This document shows, in pieces, positions 1 to 8,800 of a DNA stretch of 38,563 bases. Numbering within the stretch: position 1 is the first letter of the stretch; each line of letters opens with the position of its first letter. The stretch comes from a virus. The translations under genes were made by a program, and so were the position numbers. Under the pieces are notes generated by a model, which was not told where the DNA came from, ran no database searches, and saw only the letters and a program-made list of their open reading frames with translations. The stretch spans positions 1 to 38,563 of the IMG/VR virus record IMGVR_UViG_3300012964_000025; one strand, given 5' to 3'.

Positions 1-1582
1 CAACTGCGCTATTAATAGCATAGCCTGAATTAGATGCCAGATAAGCACCGTCAATATGCCCTCCTATGTGGCTTGTCCCTGTGAAATATATGGCATCAGT
101 AGCGGAATCAATATTGAGATTGGATAACCAGGCGTCATTACAGGAGTCATGTAGGTGTATGCCATATTTAGGTATGCCTGATGTCAGAGAATAAGGAGGA
201 ACTATATTGCCCGTGATGTCAATCTTCTCAATTTTGGCGAAATAGCTTTGCGTCAGTTTGATGCCCTCACCTGTTCCGGTCGCAGATGTTCCCCCTCGAA
301 GATAGAGATTAGACAATTCCAGATTATCTGCCGCCTCTCCGACAATCGCCTTGCCACTTCCCGAACCTCCGAGAACAGACATATTATGTATGCGTATGCC
401 CTTTCTTCTTGTGCTGCCACCTGTTGATTTTGCCAGGTGAATAGCATCTGTATCTGCCGTTGCCTGATAAATTACGCTGGATATGCCCTTACCCTCAAGC
501 TGAACAAAATCAGCGTCGATATTTATTGGAGTAGTGATTTTATAACATTTATTGTCAAATTCTATTTTCCCCTTATTTGCTGGCAGTGAGGTAATAGCTG
601 TTGTTATGGCTGATATATCATCAGTTGAACAGTCTCCTGCTGCGCCGAACCATTCAGGATAGATGTCGCCAGATGATATTGGAACCGATGTAAATCCATC
701 GAGAAATTGAAACCTTCCTGCCCGGAGCGGGCCATTAATTTCAAGCGAAAACCCGTTGGCCGTGATCATGCATCCCTTCAGTATTGTCAACGCGATATTT
801 GCCGGCACAACTGCGTCGGCGGTTAATGTTGTCGCCTGGTTGCAGACAAGTTCCTGCGCTCCTCCGCCTATGTCCGTGATTGCCTGATTCAGCGAGTCCT
901 GATGATTTGCCAGCGTGTCGATGCTCGCAGAGTAAACCGCGGTTGTCGGGTATGTTGTCAATTCTGTGCCCAGTGCGTCCCATCCGAGCGCCCTGCCGGC
1001 CGATACCGGGATCTCCAGATCGAGCAAGCCGCTCGTCCGGCTGAACTTCGGCGCACGGCGTAAGCCCTCCCCCAGCTGCTGGATCTGCATGATCGCCCGG
1101 TCAAAATCATTATTGAGCACAGCCGCGCGGAGATCTCCATTGTTGGTGTAATTCGTCACGCGGTTAAACGGGATATCCCGTGCGATCCGGACTGCCCCCG
1201 TCGGCGCTGTTACAAAAACCACGTTGCCGCCTCCTGTCTCTCCCTCACCTGTCACTGTGTAGTCTGTCGTCAGCACCTTCGTCACGCCGTCCACGGTAAC
1301 AAGCAAATCCGCCTCCTGCTGTATCTTGAACGTATAAGGGAACGTCGTCACTACTCCGGCCCCGGTATAATCGACATAGATAGTCTGGTCCGATACAGAC
1401 GCGGATGCCGGCATTACGGTAAACAGCATCACCAGAGACAGGATAGCCAGGGCGCAATAAATTACGCCCCTACCGAAGAAGGAATTCAGGAAGCGTCCCG
1501 GGTTTCCTGTAGGGGCGTGGTTTACCGCGCCCGGGTTTACCGCGCCCTGCCTGCCCGCTTTACGACATAACATTTTGATCAT
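1..1582 (-). CDS. Tailspike/tail fibre, N-terminal part (runs off left end)
   Basis: An open frame starts at ATG 1582, after GGAGG with good spacing, and continues past base 1 with 527 codons and one base visible. The order is a 40-residue leader made largely from dispersed repeats, a hydrophobic signal-like stretch (ALAILSLVMLFTVMPASA), then a domain starting SVSDQTIYVDYTGAG that matches the T7 gp17 N-terminal tail-attachment domain in pattern (FPYTFKI, TVDGV, LTTDYTV, DIPFNR). A parallel beta-helix follows, introduced by the tailspike motif IYPEWFGA. In known podoviruses the N-domain docks on the tail and the helix binds or cleaves surface glycans. A Sec signal in front of a tail-docking domain is unexpected. 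The C-terminal part is probably the partial gene at 37457-38563. The tailspike call is firm; the enzyme activity is unknown. Confidence 0.85.
   Translation of the reverse strand, partial: MIKMLCRKAGRQGAVNPGAVNHAPTGNPGRFLNSFFGRGVIYCALAILSLVMLFTVMPASASVSDQTIYVDYTGAGVVTTFPYTFKIQQEADLLVTVDGVTKVLTTDYTVTGEGETGGGNVVFVTAPTGAVRIARDIPFNRVTNYTNNGDLRAAVLNNDFDRAIMQIQQLGEGLRRAPKFSRTSGLLDLEIPVSAGRALGWDALGTELTTYPTTAVYSASIDTLANHQDSLNQAITDIGGGAQELVCNQATTLTADAVVPANIALTILKGCMITANGFSLEINGPLRAGRFQFLDGFTSVPISSGDIYPEWFGAAGDCSTDDISAITTAITSLPANKGKIEFDNKCYKITTPINIDADFVQLEGKGISSVIYQATADTDAIHLAKSTGGSTRRKGIRIHNMSVLGGSGSGKAIVGEAADNLELSNLYLRGGTSATGTGEGIKLTQSYFAKIEKIDITGNIVPPYSLTSGIPKYGIHLHDSCNDAWLSNLNIDSATDAIYFTGTSHIGGHIDGAYLASNSGYAINSAV
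1448..1548. repeat. Two or three copies of palindromic repeat family A inside the tailspike leader
   Basis: Positions 1509-1548 and 1448-1474 carry the motif GTAGGGGCG...CGCGCCC, in one case with a tandem half copy (TTTACCGCGCCC twice). Related copies occur at 5842-5865, 6423-6446, 6473-6496, 28334-28357, 28380-28424 and, decayed, at 34926-34950. All are translated here in the frame of the tailspike and supply its N-terminal leader. Position 1491 also shows half of family B (GGAAGCGTCCC). Confidence 0.8.
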
Positions 1583-1604
1583 TCCCGATACCTCCATTTT
1601 TTTA

Positions 1605-3233
1605 TTAATATTCAACTTCAACCTCGTATTGCTCCATGTTCGGCCGCCATTCGTTCCGCGCCTGCGGCAGCGCAGCGTGTACCACCTTCCCGATCTTGAC
1701 GGGCAGGTTTCTGATGCATCCGGCTCCGGAGTCAATCAGATCATCCTGCTGCGCCTGCCTCGAGGGGATCCATGAATTCATCTGCTGCGCGAGGCCGCTT
1801 TCCAGGACGGACCTGTGCACATGCAGAAACTGCCCTGACAAAGGCACTTCGTATGCGTCCAGAATATACGCCGTCTTGTTCTGTGATCTGTTCACTTCCG
1901 TCACTCCGCACTGCAGCCGCGCCTCCTTCAGGGCCTTCCTGAGGATCGGTGGCAAAAAGCCTCCTATGCCGTTTGTCTCGATCATCACCGACGGCAGCTG
2001 ATATTGCCTGACAAGCGGTATGATGCCGTCGCACTGCTCGAAAACTTCACCCTTCTGCACTTCAAGGATATGCCAGTAGAGATGTCCCCTGTCGTCCTGG
2101 AACATCACGGAAAACGTGCTGTCGTCGCTGTCTGCCTTGCCTTTTGACGGGTCCCAGTAGGCCCTGCAGCCGGTAAGCTGTACACCATTCAGGTACATAC
2201 TGAGGGCGTTATTCGCCACAACGATTTCCGGCTGTTCTTCATATACAATCAGCCTGTCGGGATTCAGCCGGATATTGTGCACCGGCCGGGCCTTCAGCAT
2301 GTACTGACTGTCCCAGGCATTGAACGTGTTGCACTCCTCGCGCTTGAATTTGATCTCTGCCCTGTCGAACCGCGACGGCCAGGCATTGCCTGTTGCCAGA
2401 TCAATGATGTTGCCCTCCTGAAGCGTCTCGTGGAGTTTTACCATGCCGCCGGTCTCAGTCCGCGCCAGTTCATATTCTCCGGTTTCCAGCACCCGCGCCG
2501 CCTGGCCGATGTTTATCATCACATAGAAATCCAGCGGGTCCGTAACCGGGAAATGAAACTCGAATATCCTGCCTTTACCGTCCGCCTCGTGCCTGACGCT
2601 CTGCGAAAATAGAGGGATGATAAGGCTTTCATAGCCCGCCTTGATCTTCTCATCATAGATCGAGTCAACCGTGTGGTCTGTGCCGATATATAGGATCTTC
2701 CCGCCGGGAATGAGGATGTGGACTTCTTCCTGCAGCTTGTCTCTGAGCTTTTGCCTCAGCATCGGCGTCTCGATGTTTTTCGGGACTTCGGTGTCGTCAT
2801 TGATGATCTCATTCGCCCTGGAGGATGTCGCGTTTGAAAGGATGCCGTAGGCCGTGCACGAGGCGTTTCTTGCCGCCTCGGGGTTGCCTTCAACTGAAAA
2901 ACGTTCGACGCCTGCCTTGCCTTTGATCATCCCCCTGCAGAGAGGATGCTGCAGTATGTTGGCGGCGGTGTCGGCAGACAACTTTGTGGCAGTCGCGTCG
3001 TCGGCTGAGCGGTTAATGAAAAGCCATGTCGGGTCATTGCGAAGCACCCAGGCCTCATATGCCGCGACGATCGTGCTTTTTGCGGCGCCCCTGAAAACCT
3101 TCAGGACGCCCTTTCTTCCCCTGTGCTCCATGAAGTGGCAGATCCGGTAATGTATTTCCGGGACATCCCAGCCGCGAAGCTGGGCCTTTATCGCGTAGAA
3201 CGCGGCAAAGGATATGTACGGCCGTTTCTTCAT
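1605..3233 (-). CDS. Terminase large subunit (T7 gp19-like)
   Basis: This 542-residue protein is the ATPase and nuclease that packages DNA into the prohead through the portal. A Walker A-like loop, VFRGAAKSTI, lies near residue 45, with a Walker B-like segment NEIINDDTE about 100 residues later. The C-terminal RNase H-type nuclease domain shows AYWDPSKGKAD, VMIETNGIGG and QQDDLIDSGAG, which would give the acidic metal-binding residues. Length and order match T7 gp19 relatives. It starts one base after the stop of the upstream 863-residue virion protein, so the two are translationally coupled. The position of the large terminase after the internal virion proteins, far from the small subunit, is as in T7-like podoviruses. 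Confidence 0.92.
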   Translation of the reverse strand: MKKRPYISFAAFYAIKAQLRGWDVPEIHYRICHFMEHRGRKGVLKVFRGAAKSTIVAAYEAWVLRNDPTWLFINRSADDATATKLSADTAANILQHPLCRGMIKGKAGVERFSVEGNPEAARNASCTAYGILSNATSSRANEIINDDTEVPKNIETPMLRQKLRDKLQEEVHILIPGGKILYIGTDHTVDSIYDEKIKAGYESLIIPLFSQSVRHEADGKGRIFEFHFPVTDPLDFYVMINIGQAARVLETGEYELARTETGGMVKLHETLQEGNIIDLATGNAWPSRFDRAEIKFKREECNTFNAWDSQYMLKARPVHNIRLNPDRLIVYEEQPEIVVANNALSMYLNGVQLTGCRAYWDPSKGKADSDDSTFSVMFQDDRGHLYWHILEVQKGEVFEQCDGIIPLVRQYQLPSVMIETNGIGGFLPPILRKALKEARLQCGVTEVNRSQNKTAYILDAYEVPLSGQFLHVHRSVLESGLAQQMNSWIPSRQAQQDDLIDSGAGCIRNLPVKIGKVVHAALPQARNEWRPNMEQYEVEVEY

Positions 3234-5825
3234 CTATTCCCTGCTCCCTCCGAACATATAACCGAGATCGGGCGCTTCCTGAGGCAGCGTGTCCTGCGGG
3301 TCCCAGTAATACGTTTGATTGTTTTCGTTCTCTGTCCGCCTTCTCATGCGCCTGAGATATCCGGGATTCATCGCCTCCTGGACGTGGAACAAAAGCAGGT
3401 GATCGAGCGCGGCCCGGGTGTACCAGAGATTTACCAGCGGCGTGTAGTTTTTCACGAACTGGAACGCCTCGGCACCGAAATGCGTGTCCTTGCCCATAAG
3501 CGCCTGCCGTGCATTGCCAATCGTCAGCTTTGTCGCGTCACTCATAAACCCGCCGACGGGCCCCGCGATCGTCGAGGTGATGTCTCCGCCAAAGCGGTTG
3601 TAATCCGCGAAAAGAAAATCCCCGAATATCCCGAGGCCTCCGGACTGTGCCGCTGCCGCCATCCAGAAGGAAGGCGTCGTGATGTCGCGCGGGTTCCTGC
3701 CGAACGCCAGGGACTTGAGCTGATACGACACGCCGCCGGCGATGATCATGCTCAGCGCAAACTGTGCCGCGAGGCCTGCCCTGAAGCCTGCGGTCCCTTC
3801 CGCACCGAACACCCTCGGCAGCACCTTTGTCGAAAGCGATAGCGTGAACGTCTTGAATAAAGCCGTCGTCCTCATCACCTCTCCTGAGAGCGTGCCGGGC
3901 TTTGTGCTGTTTCTGATCAAGGCCCTTTCCCGTGCACCGGGAGAGACAACCGCGATGTCCGCCTCCTCTGAAAGCATCGCCGCGTATTTGATCGCTGCCT
4001 CGCGTATCTCCGGCGACTCCCCGAGCGACTTGATGCTCATAGGCGTAATCATCTTTTGCCCGCTGTAATCTGCCTGAGGCGCTTTTTTGATGATCTCCCA
4101 GTCGGCATCGGTGATGCCGTAACGCTCGAGCATCCGTTTGAAATGCGGGTCTGTGATGCCGCTGGTTGCAGCGTCCGCCGTATGAAACGCCGTCAGCAGT
4201 TCAAAGGACCGCTTCATGCTCTCTGTCCACCATTCCATGCCTGCAAGCCGCACCGTGCCGTTAGCAAACCTGCTCGACAGCTTGGTGCCCTGGACAGCCT
4301 CACCGTAGCGTGTGGCGACGTCATTAATCATCGCCTGCGACGCGATCCCCAGCTGTGCGGCCTGCTTTCTGCCTTCCGCGCCGAGCGGAATCAATTCCTG
4401 GACTGCCAGCTTCAGCGCCTTGCCGATCCCCAGCCCGTCACTCCGCGCGATCGCCGTATATGTCGCGACATCGTTCACCTGTGAAAGCAGGACGCTTCCC
4501 ATTTTTGCGGCTACCATCCACTGCCTGAGTCCGAGCGAGGCGTTAGCGAACAGCTCCCCCCGGTCTGATACCGGAATGTTCGCAGTGCCGGCGATCTCGT
4601 CAAAGTAGAGCTGCGCCTTCCATGCCCCTTTATCGGAGCGGTCATAGTGTTTTGCCTGCGTCAAGGCAGTCTCGAAGCCTTTCACCGGGTTTGGCCCGAA
4701 CACCTCCAGCAGCGCCGTATCCCTGCTGTTCTGGATGATCGCCTTCTGCATGATCCCGAGGACATCCCTTGTGCCGGTGGCCTTGTTGAATTCCAGCCAG
4801 TCAACCGCTGTCTTGAAGTGCAGCGTCCTGTGCTCCGCGAGCTTCTGGGCAAGCGACTTGCTGCCTGACATTCCGACGATCTCCCCGGCCTCGTTGTATT
4901 TCAGCGGGGATGACAGCCCCTTGGTCGTAATGATATCGAATGTCTTTGAAAGCACATCATGCAGCTCCTCGTCGTTGAACTGCGTGCCATCGTCGTTTTT
5001 GTACTTGTCCCGGTTCATCCGGGGAAACGCCTCCTGAATCCACGCCTCACGCGCCTTTTTATAGAGCGCCTTCTTTTCCGCGTCCTTTGTCGTAGGCAGC
5101 AGCAGCTGTGCCCTTTCCGTATTGTCCAGCCCGAATTTCTTGGTCTCTGACGGGTCCCAGGCCTGCGGCAGGCGCCAGTCCTCAAGGTGTCCGATGTTCG
5201 CGCCGAGTTCGTTTTTCCGGGCCTTTGCCAGCAATGCCCACTTGTCCCAGGACTTTACGAGCTTTGCCGCTGCCTTGTCGCCGGTGCTGCCGCTGGCGTC
5301 CATCTCCTTCGCGATATTCATCGCCTGCTGATCGGTGAACTTAAAGCCGAAGAATTTGCTGTACTCCTCGAATGCGTCGTTCATCTCAGCCATATCAATC
5401 TTCAGGATGCCGTTCTTCCGGCCTTCGAGCGTCAGTGTGTCCTGCCTGCCGCGCATGTCTCCGACAAGGAGATTGATCAAGGCCTTCATGTGCGAGGGCG
5501 TCTTGCCGTTCGTCACCTGTTTGCGCATGTACTTGTCCGTCCAGATGTTCTTTTCCACCTGCGCATATATCTTTTTCAGCTTGTCCCTCTGCTGCTCCAG
5601 AATGTTATCGAACAGTCGCTGCGCCATTTCCTGCGTGCGTCTCTCCGGTGAGAGTTGTCTGATTTTTTCCTGATAGTCGGCAAAGTCTGCTTCACCGACC
5701 TTCAGAATGTCCTCGCCGCCTGAAGGCGTGAACGCCTTTTCAACCCGGCTGAAGATCTTCTCCACCTCTCCCCTGGTCATCACCCCGGACAGTTCCTTTA
5801 TAATCTGCTCCCTGCATTCAGCCAT
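3234..5825 (-). CDS. Large internal virion protein (863 aa)
   Basis: The size, mostly helical and charged sequence, and place between other internal virion genes and the large terminase fit a T7 gp16-like ejection protein, which enters the cell with the DNA and forms the conduit across the envelope. The N-terminal third is charged and coiled-coil-like. The C-terminal quarter holds hydrophobic glycine- and alanine-rich stretches (LAAQFALSMIIAGGVSY, WMAAAAQSGGLGIFGDF) that could insert in a membrane. I see no peptidoglycan hydrolase motif. The start at ATG 5825 has GGAG at good distance. A family A repeat lies directly upstream. Assignment rests on context and composition rather than a catalytic motif. 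Confidence 0.75.
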   Translation of the reverse strand: MAECREQIIKELSGVMTRGEVEKIFSRVEKAFTPSGGEDILKVGEADFADYQEKIRQLSPERRTQEMAQRLFDNILEQQRDKLKKIYAQVEKNIWTDKYMRKQVTNGKTPSHMKALINLLVGDMRGRQDTLTLEGRKNGILKIDMAEMNDAFEEYSKFFGFKFTDQQAMNIAKEMDASGSTGDKAAAKLVKSWDKWALLAKARKNELGANIGHLEDWRLPQAWDPSETKKFGLDNTERAQLLLPTTKDAEKKALYKKAREAWIQEAFPRMNRDKYKNDDGTQFNDEELHDVLSKTFDIITTKGLSSPLKYNEAGEIVGMSGSKSLAQKLAEHRTLHFKTAVDWLEFNKATGTRDVLGIMQKAIIQNSRDTALLEVFGPNPVKGFETALTQAKHYDRSDKGAWKAQLYFDEIAGTANIPVSDRGELFANASLGLRQWMVAAKMGSVLLSQVNDVATYTAIARSDGLGIGKALKLAVQELIPLGAEGRKQAAQLGIASQAMINDVATRYGEAVQGTKLSSRFANGTVRLAGMEWWTESMKRSFELLTAFHTADAATSGITDPHFKRMLERYGITDADWEIIKKAPQADYSGQKMITPMSIKSLGESPEIREAAIKYAAMLSEEADIAVVSPGARERALIRNSTKPGTLSGEVMRTTALFKTFTLSLSTKVLPRVFGAEGTAGFRAGLAAQFALSMIIAGGVSYQLKSLAFGRNPRDITTPSFWMAAAAQSGGLGIFGDFLFADYNRFGGDITSTIAGPVGGFMSDATKLTIGNARQALMGKDTHFGAEAFQFVKNYTPLVNLWYTRAALDHLLLFHVQEAMNPGYLRRMRRRTENENNQTYYWDPQDTLPQEAPDLGYMFGGSRE

Positions 5826-5841
5826 TATGAAGCTCCGATCC

Positions 5842-5865
5842 GGGCGCGGTGAACCACGCCCCTAC
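5842..5865. repeat. Palindromic repeat family A between two virion genes
   Basis: One copy of GGGCGCGGTGAACCACGCCC followed by CTAC fills the gap between the 968- and 863-residue genes. It is a non-coding copy and can fold into a hairpin in the late transcript. Confidence 0.8.
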
Positions 5866-5893
5866 AAAACCCTTGACCCCTGTTTTTTTTCAT

Positions 5894-8800
5894 CTATCCT
5901 CCCTGCCTCACGCATAAGCCTATGCGGTCGAATGTTCCTTTGTGCTGCTCCATCGCCTCCAGGTCTGCCCGTGTCCTGTCGAGGATGTCCTTTGCGGTTC
6001 CGGTAATCGTGTTGCCGTCCTTGTCCATATAATCCAGCGTGCCGGGCAGATCGCCCGCGTCCGCCAGGAAGTCCTCTACGACAATTTCTGACGTATCATC
6101 CTCGAGCATCCGCTTCCGTTCCTGATATGCCTCATACTCCGTTGCGAAGTCCCTGCCCTCTGCGGATTCCGGATGCAGCCGGTTTTCCCTGACCGCCTCT
6201 AACAGCGCGTCCGGAGTCGCTTCCTTGATCCAGCCCTCGTCCTTCGCCATGAGAGCCAGCTGATCAAGAGTCTGCCCCGCGCCTTTTTTCCTCAGGATCT
6301 TGCCGACCTTCGGATTGTCTTCGATCACAGCGTCAATCTCGCCCTTCAGCTTTTCGACCTTGTAATTGATCCCGCCCTTGTTGTCGATCCATTTAAGGAT
6401 CGTGTCGCCGGATTTCTTCCCCGTAGGGGCGCCGCTTGCCGCGCCCTTCTTCGTCGTTGGTTCGGCGATACCGGGCGTGGCAAGCCTCGCCCCTACATCG
6501 GAATCCTTCTTCAACGGCTTCCCCGTATAATCGAACTGATCAGGGATCTCCATCGGCGGCACCTTCAATGTGCGCTCCTCCGGCCATTTGTCCGCCTCCA
6601 CATTCGGCCAGAACTTTTCCCAGGCGTCTACAATCTTTTTCTGAATGCCGGCATCCGCCTTTTCGATCAGCCTCAGCTGCTCCCCTGTCTTCCTGTCATG
6701 GACGACAAACCACGCCTCCTGAGCGCCTGAGATCATCAGCTGATGCTGCACCTGTGCGCGGTAATGTTCGGCAATCTTCCCCTCTGCTGCTTCCTTCCAC
6801 GTCTTTGAATTCTTGCCTTCATAGGGCACCTTCACTTCGAGGATCGTTTTGCCGTCCGGGCTTAGGCCGTCGAGCGACGCGCCGAATTCGCCCTTCATCA
6901 TCACCGACGGCTTGAATTCCACGCCGTAGGTTTTATTTACCGCTTCACGCGCCGGACCTTCCATCTGTGAGCCCATCGCCATGCGTTTGTTAATTTCAAA
7001 CTGTTTCCTGCCCGTCTTCAGCTCCCACAGGTCGCGCGGCTTGGTCCACGGGCTCAGGCCGAGCACAGCCGCCGACTCCGACGCCATGCGCTTGCCCATG
7101 CGCAGCTCCAGCCATTCCGGAGTGCCCTGCTCCATGTCCACGATCTGCGGCTCCATATCGTTCATCCTGGCAACTTCGTCAATCTCGTCTTCAGCCCTCA
7201 GCACTTCGTCGCTGATGATCTTCCGGACTTCCAGCTTTTCGATCGCCGCCGGTCCCTCAACCTCTGCGAACATCCGGTCGAACACCTGCCGGATCTCCGG
7301 CGACATCTTCACGTTCCACAGCTCCCCGCTCCTGAGCCTGCGGTAGATGTCCACAATCCACGTTTTCAGCTTCTCGAATACCGGCTGCAGCTCCTTCGAG
7401 GGTGCCTTGCCCTCTCCGATGTACCGCTCGAACGCCTTCGCGAATTGTTCATGGTGCCGCGTCTGCCACTCCATGCCGTCCTTCACTCCCAGCCAGTTGT
7501 TTGTGATATCGAGATCCGGGCCGGTCAAGTCCCGCTGCCAGATATGCGCGAATTCGTGGATGGCACTGGACAGGTCCGCTTTCTGAAACGCGTGGATAAC
7601 CGCCCGCCCGTCCTTCAGGAACTGGACCGCCGCCTTCGGCGCTTCGCCTTCAGGGGAAAGCTGATACATCAACCCTTCCTGCTCCATGCCAGGCACGACG
7701 CCTGCCACGCGCTTGCCGAGATGTTCGTCCACTGTTTCCCCGAGCATCTTCGCACGGGCCTCGATCAATCCCATTACCGCGTTTGTCTCATCGTCACCGA
7801 GGCCGAATTGTTCCTTGAGCCCCCTTATCAGCTCCGGCCGTGTGAACTTCGCGGGGATCTCCTTCATAATGTCCCGGACTTCCGACGTGATATTTACCGG
7901 CATGTCCTTTGAGAGGTCCGCCAGCGCCTTGTCCATCGCGTCGAGATGCTGCCTGATCTGGGCCGGCGCCTTTGAGTCAAACGGCGTCTCCCTGATTTTC
8001 TGCTGATGCTGCCGGATGATATTTAACGCGTCCTCCGCCTCAATCGGCAGTGTCTTCAGATAATCGTTGTACTCCGCGTTATTGATAACACTGTCCAGGT
8101 TCGCCACTGCTTCGGCCTTGCCCTTTTCGAATGCTTTTTTTGACCGCCTGATGCCTGCGTGATGCATCGCCCCGAACGCCAGCCCCATAGCGAAATCGAC
8201 GGACCGGCCTATCGGATCAAACGGATCGTACTGCTCCGCCTGCTTTTCATAGCCCTCGCTCTCCAGCAATTCCCTTGTCAGCGCTGTCTGGCCTGCGCCC
8301 AGGAGCGGGTTCGCTGTTACGAGTCCGAGCGTCCTGGCGATTGATTTACTTGCCGCCGGGATCTTCACCATGCCGTACATCGAGAGTCCCGCCAGCATCG
8401 CGCCTTTTCTGGATGTGCGTTCGTCCACGCCCTGATCGATAAGGTCCGCGCCGGTGTTTATGACGCTCTCTCCGATCATCACCGGCGCTGCTGCAGGCCC
8501 GAACATGAGCGGAATCCCGATCTGCGCTATGCCGTGGAATATCTGCCCTGCCTGCGACGTGGTGTTCGGGTCGATGCTCCAGTACTTTTCAGCGGGCTTG
8601 ATATAATCCTCGTAAAAGTTATAGATCATGTCCCTGCTGCCTTCGGTATTGCCTCCGTGTCCATACGCGAGGATCGTCGCGGCCTTGGCGACATTCACCC
8701 CGCCCTTCATAAAGCCCATTCCAGCGGCCTTCAGAAAGCCCGTCGGCTTGCCGGTGAGGATGTCCCGCTCGGGTAAATCTTCTTCGAATAAGTTGATCAC
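5894..8800 (-). CDS. Polyvalent internal virion protein with zinc-peptidase and YqaJ-type nuclease domains
   Basis: This is a 968-residue protein, starting GTG 8800 with upstream GAGGTGAT. A zinc-peptidase motif HEFAHIW lies near residue 415, and HHEQFAKAFERY about 40 residues on could supply the third ligand. Residues about 555-700 match the YqaJ/lambda exonuclease fold: QGTPEWLELRMGKRMASES, then MEGPAREA, ASLDGLSPDG with ILEVKVP (the D...ExK centre), then YRAQVQHQLMISG. The N-terminal 200 residues have glycine- and alanine-rich hydrophobic stretches. Known polyvalent proteins of phages and conjugative elements join such domains and enter the recipient cell. Location among internal virion genes suggests ejection with the DNA. 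Roles in ends processing, recombination or disabling host defence are inference. Two family A repeats lie in frame near residues 768-792. Confidence 0.78.
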   Translation of the reverse strand: MINLFEEDLPERDILTGKPTGFLKAAGMGFMKGGVNVAKAATILAYGHGGNTEGSRDMIYNFYEDYIKPAEKYWSIDPNTTSQAGQIFHGIAQIGIPLMFGPAAAPVMIGESVINTGADLIDQGVDERTSRKGAMLAGLSMYGMVKIPAASKSIARTLGLVTANPLLGAGQTALTRELLESEGYEKQAEQYDPFDPIGRSVDFAMGLAFGAMHHAGIRRSKKAFEKGKAEAVANLDSVINNAEYNDYLKTLPIEAEDALNIIRQHQQKIRETPFDSKAPAQIRQHLDAMDKALADLSKDMPVNITSEVRDIMKEIPAKFTRPELIRGLKEQFGLGDDETNAVMGLIEARAKMLGETVDEHLGKRVAGVVPGMEQEGLMYQLSPEGEAPKAAVQFLKDGRAVIHAFQKADLSSAIHEFAHIWQRDLTGPDLDITNNWLGVKDGMEWQTRHHEQFAKAFERYIGEGKAPSKELQPVFEKLKTWIVDIYRRLRSGELWNVKMSPEIRQVFDRMFAEVEGPAAIEKLEVRKIISDEVLRAEDEIDEVARMNDMEPQIVDMEQGTPEWLELRMGKRMASESAAVLGLSPWTKPRDLWELKTGRKQFEINKRMAMGSQMEGPAREAVNKTYGVEFKPSVMMKGEFGASLDGLSPDGKTILEVKVPYEGKNSKTWKEAAEGKIAEHYRAQVQHQLMISGAQEAWFVVHDRKTGEQLRLIEKADAGIQKKIVDAWEKFWPNVEADKWPEERTLKVPPMEIPDQFDYTGKPLKKDSDVGARLATPGIAEPTTKKGAASGAPTGKKSGDTILKWIDNKGGINYKVEKLKGEIDAVIEDNPKVGKILRKKGAGQTLDQLALMAKDEGWIKEATPDALLEAVRENRLHPESAEGRDFATEYEAYQERKRMLEDDTSEIVVEDFLADAGDLPGTLDYMDKDGNTITGTAKDILDRTRADLEAMEQHKGTFDRIGLCVRQGG
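6423..6496. repeat. Two opposed family A repeats inside the polyvalent gene
   Basis: GTAGGGGCG...CGCGCCC at 6423-6446 and GGGCGTGG...CGCCCCTAC at 6473-6496 face each other. They are translated as a flexible linker of Gly, Ala, Pro, Thr and Lys residues after the nuclease domain, without breaking the frame. Confidence 0.8.
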
